A stretch of 8,372 nt of DNA. Origin: Eubacterium sp. GTDB taxonomy: Bacteria; Bacillota; Clostridia; Lachnospirales; Lachnospiraceae. The notes below the pieces were generated by a model. It had not been told where the DNA came from. It did no database searches and saw only the letters and a program-made list of their open reading frames with translations. Positions 1 to 6,751 of this stretch are shown here, in pieces. The stretch spans positions 1 to 8,372 of the forward strand of contig JABUSX010000256.1 in the NCBI GenBank assembly GCA_021442545.1, given 5' to 3'. The first letter of the stretch is position 1, and every line of letters begins with the position of its first letter. A program made the translations under genes and the position numbers.

Positions 1-1
1 G

Positions 2-1780
2 TATATGACGATCAGGGATGTATTGGTTACCATGAATCCCGCCGATATCGCCGCGGTCTTTTCAGGATGCGAGATGGAGCAGATCCCGCTTCTTTTTCGT
101 CTCCTGCCCAAGGAACAGGCCGCGGAGTGTTTTGTGGAAATGGAGCCCGATCAACAGGAAGGACTGATCAAAGGACTCAGCGACAGCGAATTGCGTCAGG
201 TGCTGGATGAACTTTACGTGGATGACGCTGTAGATATCGTGGAAGAGATGCCGGCCAATGTCGTTCAACGGATCCTGGCACAGGCCGCACCGGATATGCG
301 GAAGGAGATCAACGAGATCCTGCAGTATCCGGAGAATTCCGCGGGCTCGGTAATGACCACGGAATATGTGAGTCTGAAGCCTTCCATGACCGTAGAGGAC
401 GCTATCCTCCGGATCAGGCGGACCGGCGTGGATAAGGAAACCATTTATACATGCTATGTGCTGCAGGATCGTCGACTGGTGGGTACGGTTTCGGTCAAGA
501 GTCTGCTGTTGGCACCAAACGATATGCAAACGGTGGACTCCATTATGGAGACCGGTAATAACCTGATCGTGGTGACCACGCATACGGACCAGGAAGAAGT
601 GGCCCGTATGATGAGCAAGTATAATCTGCTGGCGATCCCGGTGGTGGATCTGGATAACCGGATGGTAGGTATCGTGACGTTTGACGACGCCATGGACGTC
701 ATGGAGGACGAAACCACCGAGGATATGGAAATCATGGCAGGTATGATGCCCAGCGATAAAACCTATCTGCGGTCTTCTCCCTTTGATTTATTTCTGCACA
801 GGATCCCATGGCTTGCGCTGTTAATGATCTCGGCAACATTTACCGGTCTCATCATTACCAGTTTTGAGGACGCTCTGGCGGCACAAGTGGCATTAACTGC
901 TTTTATTCCCATGCTGATGGATACCGGCGGAAACTCCGGCTCTCAGAGTTCGGTAACCATTATCCGCGCGATCAGTCTGGGTGAACTGGAGTTCGGGGAT
1001 CTGGCCAAAGTGATCTGGAAAGAGATCCGGACAGCGGGCATCGATCGAATTTCTCATCATGTTTTATTCCGTACCCGATCAGCAGGTGAATCTGCCGATG
1101 CCATCCGCAGGGAATACTGCTCACTTCTGAAAAATCTCGAAGATACAGTACACAAGGCTGAAAGCCGTACACTGTATTCGGTCATATACAGTGCGCCGTC
1201 TCTTCAGGAGGAACTTCTGAGAAGGTACGATGCCGGCGGGAATCTTTCTTTTGTTACCGACTGCCCGTCCGTACGTCAGACACTGGACAGCTTTTATCAG
1301 ACACAGCCTGAACGAGCTTATTTTTATGAGGATCCGCAGGTTGCTCTTTTCCGTCTATATGACTTTTCCGCAATTCTGGATCGTGCCCTGGATCGGGTTG
1401 TACATCTTCGCTGCGGAGGTTCTCTGATTATCGAACATACGGAAGCTTTTACGGCAATTGATGTGAATTCCTCCCGTTATACAGGGCATAAATTAGGAGC
1501 CGAGGCCAGAAGACTCATTAACTGTGAAGCCGCAGCTGAAGCAGCCCGTCAGATAAGGCTGCGCCGTCTTTCCGGTACGATCCTGATCGATTTCATAAAC
1601 GGAACTCTCGAAGAAGAAAAAGAACTGGCCGGAATCCTTCGGGAAGCGTTCCGTTCCGATCCTGTCACCACTGTCCTTGTTGATTTTACAAAACTGCATA
1701 TCTGTGAAGTGACAAGACGAAAGCGGTACCGGTCCCTTCGGGAAGAAGCGGCTCTTTTCCGCAGGCCGGAAGATTTCTGA
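2..1780 (+). CDS. MgtE magnesium transporter N-terminal part fused in frame to RNase E/G catalytic part (chimeric, 5' partial)
   Basis: The frame is open to the left edge (TAT at 2-4 precedes the ATG at 5), and the ATG falls inside the MgtE N domain, so the true start lies outside the window. Residues 1 to about 110, counted from that ATG, are the MgtE N domain (VTMNPADIAAVF, EEMPANVVQRIL). Residues 115-245 are the CBS pair, and 262-325 hold two membrane helices with the MDTGGNSGSQSS motif at 305-316. After KVIWKEIR (ends at residue 342) MgtE stops and RNase E/G begins, with FRTRSAGES, GGSLIIEHTEAFTAIDVNSS and GTILIDFI. D486, N488 and D529 match the metal-binding D303, N305 and D346 of E. coli RNase E; the 43-residue spacing is identical. 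The last MgtE helices and the RNase S1 domain are missing, as is the zinc-link CPxC, which many Firmicute homologues also lack. If real, the product would probably be neither a working channel nor a normal RNase. Confidence 0.85.
   Translation, partial: YMTIRDVLVTMNPADIAAVFSGCEMEQIPLLFRLLPKEQAAECFVEMEPDQQEGLIKGLSDSELRQVLDELYVDDAVDIVEEMPANVVQRILAQAAPDMRKEINEILQYPENSAGSVMTTEYVSLKPSMTVEDAILRIRRTGVDKETIYTCYVLQDRRLVGTVSVKSLLLAPNDMQTVDSIMETGNNLIVVTTHTDQEEVARMMSKYNLLAIPVVDLDNRMVGIVTFDDAMDVMEDETTEDMEIMAGMMPSDKTYLRSSPFDLFLHRIPWLALLMISATFTGLIITSFEDALAAQVALTAFIPMLMDTGGNSGSQSSVTIIRAISLGELEFGDLAKVIWKEIRTAGIDRISHHVLFRTRSAGESADAIRREYCSLLKNLEDTVHKAESRTLYSVIYSAPSLQEELLRRYDAGGNLSFVTDCPSVRQTLDSFYQTQPERAYFYEDPQVALFRLYDFSAILDRALDRVVHLRCGGSLIIEHTEAFTAIDVNSSRYTGHKLGAEARRLINCEAAAEAARQIRLRRLSGTILIDFINGTLEEEKELAGILREAFRSDPVTTVLVDFTKLHICEVTRRKRYRSLREEAALFRRPEDF
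1028..1051 (+). other. Junction between MgtE-like and RNase E/G-like coding sequence
   Basis: MgtE similarity runs through Trp-Lys-Glu-Ile-Arg, ending at 1030. RNase E/G similarity is clear from the Ile-Ser-His-His-Val-Leu-Phe-Arg-Thr stretch that starts at 1049. The bases between, including ATCGATCG at 1040-1047, cannot be assigned to either parent by eye. No stop codon or frame change occurs. The RNase side belongs to this locus by gene order, so the MgtE side is the part out of place. Confidence 0.7.
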
Positions 1781-1851
1781 AGCGGAACAAGCTGCAGGCA
1801 GATGAGGCGGTCGCATCAGATTTCCGCATGTTTAACACAGGAGTATCCTTT

Positions 1852-1884
1852 AATACTGTATTTATGTAACCTTATACTGTATTT
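1852..1884. repeat. Pair of palindromic boxes (ATACTGTAT), 21 bp apart
   Basis: AATACTGTATTT at 1852-1863 and TATACTGTATTT at 1873-1884 share ATACTGTATTT. Each contains ATAC-T-GTAT, an odd-length perfect palindrome (the first extends to AATAC-T-GTATT). The centres are 21 bp apart, about two helical turns, so a dimeric regulator could bind both on one face. They lie roughly 30-60 bp upstream of the proposed degV -35 element. The repeat is seen directly; an operator role is inferred. Confidence 0.5.
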
Positions 1885-1910
1885 GCCGTACGCTTTTATT
1901 CACTTCACTA

Positions 1911-1945
1911 TTGTATATGGTCATAAAGAACGTTAAAATATAACG
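1911..1945 (+). promoter_or_regulatory. Probable degV promoter with inverted repeat over the -10
   Basis: TTGTAT (1911-1916), a 17-base spacer and TAAAAT (1934-1939) form a sigma-A-type promoter about 65 bases upstream of degV. The -10 is inside the perfect inverted repeat CGTTA-AAATA-TAACG (1931-1945), which could be a repressor site. No convincing terminator for the upstream RNase gene was found between 1781 and 1910, so read-through is possible. Confidence 0.5.
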
Positions 1946-2004
1946 AGGGCTGCATCAATAAAACTTGATATGGTTTTACAGATCGAAGAGCAGAGAGGAA
2001 CATT

Positions 2005-2886
2005 ATGGGTAAGGTAGCAATCTTAACGGATACGAACAGCGGTATTTCTCCGGATAAAGCGAAAGAGATGGGTATTTTTCTTCTTCCCATGTCATTTTCG
2101 GTGAATAATGACATTTTTTATGAAGGAATCGATTTATCCTATTCGGATTTTTTCCATCTTCTGGAGGATAAAAATACAATACCATCTACGACGCAGCCGT
2201 CTCCCACAGAGCTGACTACGATGTGGAATAAGATCCTGCAGGATTATGAGTCCATTGTCCATATTCCGATGTCAAGCGGTCTTTCCGCATCCTGTGAGTC
2301 TGCAAGTGCACTGGCCTCGTCTGATTATCCGGACAAGGTATATGTGGTCGATAATCACAGGATCTCGGTAACCCAGTATCAGTCGGTTAATGATGCACTT
2401 GCTCTGGCAGAAGCCGGATACTCTGCCGCCCAGATTAAAGAAACACTGGAAAGAGAATCACATGAATCCAGTATCTATATCATGGTAAATACCCTGAAGT
2501 ATCTGAAAATGGGCGGCCGCATCACACCGGCAGCCGCTATGATCGGTTCCGTTCTCCATCTGAAACCGGTACTGCAGATCCAGGGTGATAAGCTGGATTC
2601 TTACGCGAAATGCAGAGGCGAGAAGTCTGCACGCCGTGCTATGCTTGATGCAATTCATCATGATGTGGAAGGGCGCTTTGCCAAATATGCGGAAAAGGGC
2701 GAGATTGCGTATCATATTGCCTGGTCAGGAGCGGATCATCCGGAGGTCGTTCAGTCCTGGAAAGAAGAGGTCTGCAATGAATTCGGGCTTTCCGACATCG
2801 AAGGGATGCCTCTTTCCATGTCTGTATGCTGCCATATCGGACCCGGTGCGCTGGCTGTCACCTGTTCCCATATCGTTCAGCCCTGA
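2005..2886 (+). CDS. DegV family fatty-acid-binding protein
   Basis: A 293-residue protein of usual DegV length. DegV proteins bind a long-chain fatty acid; some, such as FakB, present it to the kinase FakA, which acts on DhaK-like partners for phospholipid synthesis. No FakA gene is in this window. Family signatures in order are ILTDTNSGI near residue 6 (a variant of the usual D-S/T-x-x-D/G start), the fatty-acid pocket motif IPMSSGLSAS, NTLKYLKMGGRI, SVLHLKPVL and HIGPGALAV near the C terminus. There is no signal peptide or membrane segment, so it is cytoplasmic. The ATG at 2005 follows GAGAGGAA (1993-2000). It sits between the RNase E/G gene and rplU with long gaps on both sides, so it is probably its own transcription unit. 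The family call is firm; the ligand and any Fak role are inferred. Confidence 0.92.
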   Translation: MGKVAILTDTNSGISPDKAKEMGIFLLPMSFSVNNDIFYEGIDLSYSDFFHLLEDKNTIPSTTQPSPTELTTMWNKILQDYESIVHIPMSSGLSASCESASALASSDYPDKVYVVDNHRISVTQYQSVNDALALAEAGYSAAQIKETLERESHESSIYIMVNTLKYLKMGGRITPAAAMIGSVLHLKPVLQIQGDKLDSYAKCRGEKSARRAMLDAIHHDVEGRFAKYAEKGEIAYHIAWSGADHPEVVQSWKEEVCNEFGLSDIEGMPLSMSVCCHIGPGALAVTCSHIVQP

Positions 2887-2900
2887 GACAGCTGTTTTCT

Positions 2901-2921
2901 GTATCACTGTCTGACAGATAC
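2901..2921 (+). other. Weak hairpin after degV
   Basis: GTATC (2901-2905) pairs with GATAC (2917-2921). An alternative is CTGTC-T-GACAG inside it. No T-run follows, so this is not a convincing intrinsic terminator, and nothing better was seen before the rplU promoter. Confidence 0.25.
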
Positions 2922-2993
2922 GCTCCGGCTGAGGGAATGAGGCCATAAGAGGAGCAGGGCAGAAACAGATCGGAAAGGAAGCTCTTAAAAGGT

Positions 2994-3029
2994 TTGACAA
3001 CAGAAGTTATCTGTGTCATAATACCACAG
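2994..3029 (+). promoter_or_regulatory. Strong promoter of the rplU-rpmA operon
   Basis: A consensus TTGACA (2994-2999), a 17-base spacer and CATAAT (3017-3022) make the best promoter in the window. Transcription would start near 3029-3031, leaving a leader of about 90 bases before rplU. CTGTG (3011-3015) and CACAG (3025-3029) form an inverted repeat centred on the -10, possibly a regulator site. Confidence 0.75.
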
Positions 3030-3113
3030 TATGCCGCTCGGAGAGGTTTAAGTATTCTGTTTCGGAATAAATCGGGCAGGTCACCAAATCCGGCGAGATT
3101 TGAAGATAGGAGG
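3030..3113 (+). ncRNA. Candidate L21 leader: structured 5' UTR of rplU
   Basis: The transcribed leader can form TATTC/GAATA (3053-3057 with 3065-3069) and CAAATC/GATTTG (3085-3090 with 3097-3102, loop CGGCGA). The second hairpin ends six bases before the Shine-Dalgarno AGGAGG (3108-3113). L21 leaders upstream of rplU are known in Firmicutes and are thought to bind the ribosomal protein for autogenous control. The placement and the GAGAGGTTTAAGT segment (3041-3053) fit, but I assigned this by position and folding by eye, not by a covariance model. Confidence 0.45.
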
Positions 3114-3121
3114 TGTCCTAT

Positions 3122-3430
3122 ATGTACGCGATCATTGCTACAGGCGGAAAACAGTACAAGGTAGAAGAAGGCGACATCCTGCGCGTTGAGAAACTCGGCG
3201 CGGAAGAAGGCGCAAAGGTTACATTCGATACCGTACTGGCTGTGCGTGACGATGCCGACATCAAGGTTGGGGAGAGTGTTTCCTCAGCTAAGGTCGAAGC
3301 CACTGTTCTGAGAAACGGACGGGCGAAAAAGGTCATCGTTTACAAGTACAAACCGAAGACCGGGTATCACAAAAAACGCGGTCACAGACAGCAGTACACA
3401 GAAGTTAAGATCGATTCGATCCAGGCATAA
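3122..3430 (+). CDS. rplU: 50S ribosomal protein L21
   Basis: A 102-residue protein of standard length that binds 23S rRNA in the large subunit. It starts [14 protein letters not shown], the family's N-terminal signature, and ends with the C-terminal signature [21 protein letters not shown] chose the ATG at 3122 because AGGAGG (3108-3113) lies eight bases upstream. A GTG at 3113 in the same frame would overlap this site and add three residues not seen in the family. It is the first gene of the ribosomal cluster, driven by the promoter at 2994-3022. rpmA follows after only 19 bases. The gene for the L27-processing protease Prp, which in most Firmicutes sits between the two, is absent. Confidence 0.97.
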   Translation: MYAIIATGGKQYKVEEGDILRVEKLGAEEGAKVTFDTVLAVRDDADIKVGESVSSAKVEATVLRNGRAKKVIVYKYKPKTGYHKKRGHRQQYTEVKIDSIQA

Positions 3431-3449
3431 AACGTAAAGGAGAGAGACC

Positions 3450-3710
3450 ATGGCTCATAAAAAGGGTGTCGGTTCAACAAAGAACGGCCGCGATTCCGCG
3501 TCGAAACGCCTCGGAATCAAAAGAGCGGACGGACAGTTTGTGAAGGCCGGCAATATCTTATACAGACAGCGCGGTACGCATATCCATCCGGGCGAAAATG
3601 TCGGTCTTGGAAGAGACGATACATTGTTTGCTCTTTCCGACGGTGTTGTGCGGTTTACACGCAAAGGAAGAGACAGGAAAATCTGTTCTGTCGTTCCTGT
3701 TGAAGAATAA
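3450..3710 (+). CDS. rpmA: 50S ribosomal protein L27, without N-terminal propeptide
   Basis: An 86-residue L27, whose N-terminal tail reaches the peptidyl-transferase centre. It begins [20 protein letters not shown] and carries [20 protein letters not shown] and [16 protein letters not shown]. In most Firmicutes L27 starts with about nine extra residues ending in FF (of the type LxLQFFA-HKKG) that Prp removes. Here the start codon is followed directly by Ala-His-Lys-Lys, the usual post-cleavage end, and Met before Ala would be removed by methionine aminopeptidase. No extension is hidden upstream, because an in-frame TAA lies at 3435-3437 and the ribosome binding site AAAGGAGA (3436-3443) is well placed. 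It is probably co-transcribed with rplU, and a hairpin follows before obgE. Confidence 0.97.
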   Translation: MAHKKGVGSTKNGRDSASKRLGIKRADGQFVKAGNILYRQRGTHIHPGENVGLGRDDTLFALSDGVVRFTRKGRDRKICSVVPVEE

Positions 3711-3728
3711 GAGTTAATAGTACGGACG

Positions 3729-3763
3729 AAAGCTGCTGCAGTTCTGCGGCAGCTTTCATTTTT
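3729..3763 (+). terminator. Intrinsic terminator or attenuator between rpmA and obgE
   Basis: AAAGCTGCTGCAG (3729-3741) pairs with CTGCGGCAGCTTT (3744-3756), 13 positions with one G-T wobble, tight loop, followed by a CATTTTT tract (3757-3763). This is the clearest terminator-like hairpin in the window. No promoter is evident between it and obgE 15 bases later, so it probably ends only part of the rplU-rpmA transcripts and sets a lower level for the downstream genes. Confidence 0.75.
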
Positions 3764-3778
3764 GAAGAAGGAAAAACC

Positions 3779-5104
3779 ATGTCATTTCATGATCACGCTC
3801 GAATCATGCTTGTTTCCGGCAAAGGGGGAGACGGGCATATCAGTTTTCGGAGAGAAAAATATGTGGCAGCCGGCGGTCCTGACGGAGGAGACGGAGGAAA
3901 CGGAGGCAGTATTATATTTGAAGTAGAAGACGGCATGCACACGCTGTCCTCTTTTCGCCATAAGTACAAATTCACGGCAGGAAACGGTGAAGACGGCGGA
4001 AAAAAGCGCTGTCACGGCAAAAACGGCAGTGATATGATCTTAAAGGTTCCGGAAGGAACGGTCATTCTGGATGCAAAAACGGAAAAGGTAATCGCTGACC
4101 TGTCAGGCGACAACCGTCGCGTAGTCGTTCTCCGGGGAGGACGAGGCGGTAAGGGAAACATGAATTACGCCACCCCCACCATGCAGGTACCGAAATATGC
4201 CCAGCCGGGCGGCGATGCACGGGAACTGGAAGTTCGTCTGGAATTAAAGCTGATTGCCGATGTCGGTCTCGTCGGGTTTCCGAATGCCGGAAAGTCCACT
4301 TTCCTGTCCAAGGTATCAAATGCCCGCCCCAAAATAGCGGATTATCCGTTTACGACACTGGTTCCTCAGCTTGGTGTCGTAGATCTGGATGACGAAAACG
4401 GTTTTGTCATCGCCGATATTCCGGGGCTGATCGAGGGTGCTGCAGAAGGTGCCGGTCTGGGGCACGAGTTTCTCCGGCATATTGAGCGTACACGACTGCT
4501 GCTTCATATTGTGGACGTTTCCGGCCTGAACGGCAGGGATCCTGTTGAAGATGTTCAGACAATAAACAAAGAACTGGTTCAATATAAAGCCGACCTGGAA
4601 AAAAGGCCGCAGATACTGGCTGCAAATAAGACAGATCTGATCTTTCCCGAAGAAGGAAAGGAAGATCCCGCAGAACGGCTGCGGAAGATCTACGAACCTC
4701 TCGGCGTTCCGGTCTTTCCGATTTCCGCCGCAACAGGAGCCGGCGTACGTGAGCTCCTGTACGGTATTCTGAAAAAACTGGAAGAACTTCCTGAAGAACC
4801 GGTCGTTTTCCGTCAGGAATACGATCCCATGCAGGACGAAGCAGAAGATCATCTTCCCTATACGGTGGAACGATCCGAAGATGATAAAAATACCTTCATC
4901 GTAGAAGGACCGCGCATTGAACGCATGCTGGGATATACCAATCTGGATTCCGAAAAAGGATTCCGTTTCTTCCAGCGTTTCCTCAAGGAAAACGGTATAC
5001 TGGATGAGCTCGAAGCCGCCGGAATCCGCGAAGGTGATACCGTGCGAATGTACGGACTCGCATTTGACTATTATCCGGATAAAGAAAAGGATGAAGAACA
5101 ATGA
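3779..5104 (+). CDS. obgE: Obg family GTPase, ribosome assembly
   Basis: A 441-residue Obg/CgtA GTPase of full three-domain length; it acts in late 50S assembly and binds (p)ppGpp in studied species. Residues 1-158 are the glycine-rich Obg fold (GGPDGGDGGNGG, GGRGGKGN). The G domain has the P-loop GFPNAGKST (166-174), switch II DIPGLIEGA (from 213), NKTD (283-286) and a G5 SAAT near 306. Residues from about 345 form the OCT domain typical of Gram-positive Obg, ending in an acidic tail. The ATG at 3779 follows GAAGAAGGA (3764-3772). Its stop overlaps the yhbY start (ATGA, 5101-5104), which implies translational coupling. All GTPase motifs look intact. Confidence 0.97.
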   Translation: MSFHDHARIMLVSGKGGDGHISFRREKYVAAGGPDGGDGGNGGSIIFEVEDGMHTLSSFRHKYKFTAGNGEDGGKKRCHGKNGSDMILKVPEGTVILDAKTEKVIADLSGDNRRVVVLRGGRGGKGNMNYATPTMQVPKYAQPGGDARELEVRLELKLIADVGLVGFPNAGKSTFLSKVSNARPKIADYPFTTLVPQLGVVDLDDENGFVIADIPGLIEGAAEGAGLGHEFLRHIERTRLLLHIVDVSGLNGRDPVEDVQTINKELVQYKADLEKRPQILAANKTDLIFPEEGKEDPAERLRKIYEPLGVPVFPISAATGAGVRELLYGILKKLEELPEEPVVFRQEYDPMQDEAEDHLPYTVERSEDDKNTFIVEGPRIERMLGYTNLDSEKGFRFFQRFLKENGILDELEAAGIREGDTVRMYGLAFDYYPDKEKDEEQ

Positions 5105-5424
5105 CAAAAAACCCGGAATCCCCCTTACAGTTAAATCCGAAACAACGTGCCTGCCTGATCAGCCTTGCCGCAAAGGAGCCGGCTGTTCTCTATATAGGCA
5201 AAAACGGCGTCACTCCTGAACTGACGGATAATCTGGACGAAGCCCTTACGGCCAGAGAACTCGTGAAAGCCAGCGTGCAGCAGAACTGCCTGTATGACAT
5301 ACGTGAAACGGCATCTGTACTTGCAGAGCGCACAAGATCGGTTATCGTGCATGTAATCGGCAGAAAAATTGTCTTCTACCGCAGAAATCCGAAGCTGAAA
5401 AACAGCATTCAGCTTCCCCGGTGA
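5101..5424 (+). CDS. yhbY: YhbY family RNA-binding protein (CRM domain)
   Basis: A 107-residue protein, about the family's usual length. It is a single CRM domain that binds RNA and associates with pre-50S particles in studied homologues. Visible family features are LNPKQRACLISLA at the start, the loop IGKNGVTPEL with the GxxG-type GKNG, the helix LTARELVKASVQQNC and the end strand VIVHVIGRKIVFYRR. It overlaps the obgE stop by four bases and is followed at once by nadD, so it is in the same operon. The neighbourhood of Obg and two ribosomal proteins supports a ribosome-assembly role. The family call is firm; its exact substrate here is not known. Confidence 0.93.
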   Translation: MTKNPESPLQLNPKQRACLISLAAKEPAVLYIGKNGVTPELTDNLDEALTARELVKASVQQNCLYDIRETASVLAERTRSVIVHVIGRKIVFYRRNPKLKNSIQLPR

Positions 5425-5442
5425 AAGGTGCGTATCCTGCCT

Positions 5443-6078
5443 ATGTCTTCGATTCGGAAGAAACGTATCGGTATAATGGGAGGAACCTTTGATCCTGTTC
5501 ATACAGGGCATCTGATTCTTGGTGAAGCGGCCCGGGAACAGTTTTCTCTCGACGAAGTTTGGTTTGTACCTGCCGGAAATCCTCCTCATAAGAGAGAGAG
5601 GGAAGGGCGCGCAACGGACGAACAGCGGATCGATATGCTCCGGCTTGCCATATCTTCGAATCCGCATTTTTCCATGTCTCTGATCGACATGACTGCCGAC
5701 GGCTACAGTTATACCTACCGTATGCTGGAATATCTGAACAAAACGTATCCGGATACGGACTGGTATTTTATCATGGGTGCGGATTCTCTGAGAGATTTTG
5801 ATACCTGGTGCCAGCCGGAACGGATTGTAAAAGCGTGCCATGTAGTTGTAGCTGTACGCGATAATATGAATAATGAAGACTTCGATAAACTGCTGGATGA
5901 CAGGCGTCTGCAGTACCGGCATAACTTTCTGAAACTGAATACGCCCAATCTGGACATTTCATCCCATCAGCTCCGTGAAAAAATACGGGCAGGAGAATCC
6001 ATCCGCTACTACCTTCCGGATAATGTGTTATACTATATTCGAAAAGAAGGACTGTATCTTATTCCGGAAAAGACATGA
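5443..6078 (+). CDS. nadD: Nicotinate-nucleotide adenylyltransferase
   Basis: NadD joins ATP and nicotinate mononucleotide to give deamido-NAD, the step before NAD synthetase. From the ATG at 5443 it has 211 residues, normal for the family. Motifs are IGIMGGTFDP and the nucleotidyltransferase HxGH as HTGH (residues 20-23), FVPAGNPPHK (substrate loop), WYFIMGADSL and FDTWCQPERI, then ISSHQLR (172-178), the C-terminal equivalent of ISSTxIR with His in place of Thr. The start is uncertain: a GTG at 5428 in the same frame adds five residues, and AAAGGTG (5425-5430) serves the ATG at a long 12-base spacing. The protein context MSSIRKKRIGIM favours the ATG. It follows yhbY by a few bases. Confidence 0.95.
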   Translation: MSSIRKKRIGIMGGTFDPVHTGHLILGEAAREQFSLDEVWFVPAGNPPHKREREGRATDEQRIDMLRLAISSNPHFSMSLIDMTADGYSYTYRMLEYLNKTYPDTDWYFIMGADSLRDFDTWCQPERIVKACHVVVAVRDNMNNEDFDKLLDDRRLQYRHNFLKLNTPNLDISSHQLREKIRAGESIRYYLPDNVLYYIRKEGLYLIPEKT

Positions 6079-6160
6079 ATTCACCCTCACGGAGAATACG
6101 GTTTCCGTTTCCGGACAGGTCAGATCAATGTACATTTTCGTATGATCGAAATACAACATT

Positions 6161-6736
6161 ATGGAACAATTCAAATGGTCTAAAATAGAACAAGAACTGC
6201 GGGATGTTCTCAAGCCCGGAAGATTCCGGCATACAATGGGGGTCACGTATACGGCCTGTGCCCTTGCCATGTGCTACGGAACAGACATGGATCAGGCACG
6301 TGCTGCCGGTCTTCTTCATGACGCGGCAAAGTATATTCCTCCGAAAAAAAAGCTTCAGATGTGCAGTGAGCGAAACATCCCTGTTTCCGAAGCAGAAATG
6401 CAGAACCCTGAACTTCTGCATGCCAAACTGGGCGCCGTTGTGGCGGAAGAGGATTATGGGGTAAAGGACCCTGAGGTTCTGGAAGCCATTCGATGCCACA
6501 CAACCGGGAAACCGGACATGAGTATCCTTGATAAGATCCTTTTTATCTCAGACTACATTGAGCCAAACAGGGACAAGGCCCCTCATCTGCAGGAAATCCG
6601 GCGCCTTGCCTTTACGGATCCGGATGACTGCATACGGAAAATACTGGAGGATACGCTGTCTTATCTAAGCACAACATCATCGGTAATCGATCCCATGACT
6701 CAGCAGACGTATGATACATATCTGAAAACGGTGTAA
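6161..6736 (+). CDS. yqeK: YqeK-type HD-domain Ap4A hydrolase
   Basis: A 191-residue HD-superfamily protein. YqeK cleaves diadenosine tetraphosphate symmetrically to two ADP with a di-iron centre and is usually next to nadD. The metal ligands are in place: H24 in RFRHT, H53-D54 in LLHDAAK, H87 in ELLHAKLG, H113 in IRCHTTG and D131 in FISDYIEP. It is soluble, with no membrane segment. The ATG at 6161 has no recognisable Shine-Dalgarno (CGAAATACAACATT upstream), and earlier in-frame starts are blocked by TGA at 6143-6145. The next Met (residue 26) would lose H24, so I keep 6161. An 82-base gap separates it from nadD without a clear promoter or terminator. Translation may be weak or start in an unusual way. 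Confidence 0.93.
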   Translation: MEQFKWSKIEQELRDVLKPGRFRHTMGVTYTACALAMCYGTDMDQARAAGLLHDAAKYIPPKKKLQMCSERNIPVSEAEMQNPELLHAKLGAVVAEEDYGVKDPEVLEAIRCHTTGKPDMSILDKILFISDYIEPNRDKAPHLQEIRRLAFTDPDDCIRKILEDTLSYLSTTSSVIDPMTQQTYDTYLKTV

Positions 6737-6751
6737 CACAATTTTCATACA

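Noticed and set aside
1..1030. Recent horizontal transfer of the MgtE part judged by base composition
   Set aside because: It looks somewhat richer in GC in places, but lines on both sides of the junction vary between about 48 and 62 percent, so the difference is not decisive by eye.
2901..2921. degV terminator
   Set aside because: The stem is short and no T-run follows it.
3113..3121. GTG start for rplU three codons upstream
   Set aside because: It would overlap the AGGAGG that serves the ATG at 3122, and the family starts MYAII.
3890..3915. Tandem GGAGGA/GGCGG-type repeats in obgE as a DNA repeat
   Set aside because: They encode the glycine-rich Obg fold conserved in the family, so they reflect protein sequence.
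4316..5107. 263-codon open frame on the - strand opposite obgE
   Set aside because: It lies wholly across the obgE coding sequence, which has all GTPase motifs; its product has no family character. It is a shadow frame.
5131..5922. 263-codon open frame on the - strand opposite yhbY and nadD
   Set aside because: It overlaps two clear genes and has no recognisable motif or ribosome binding site.
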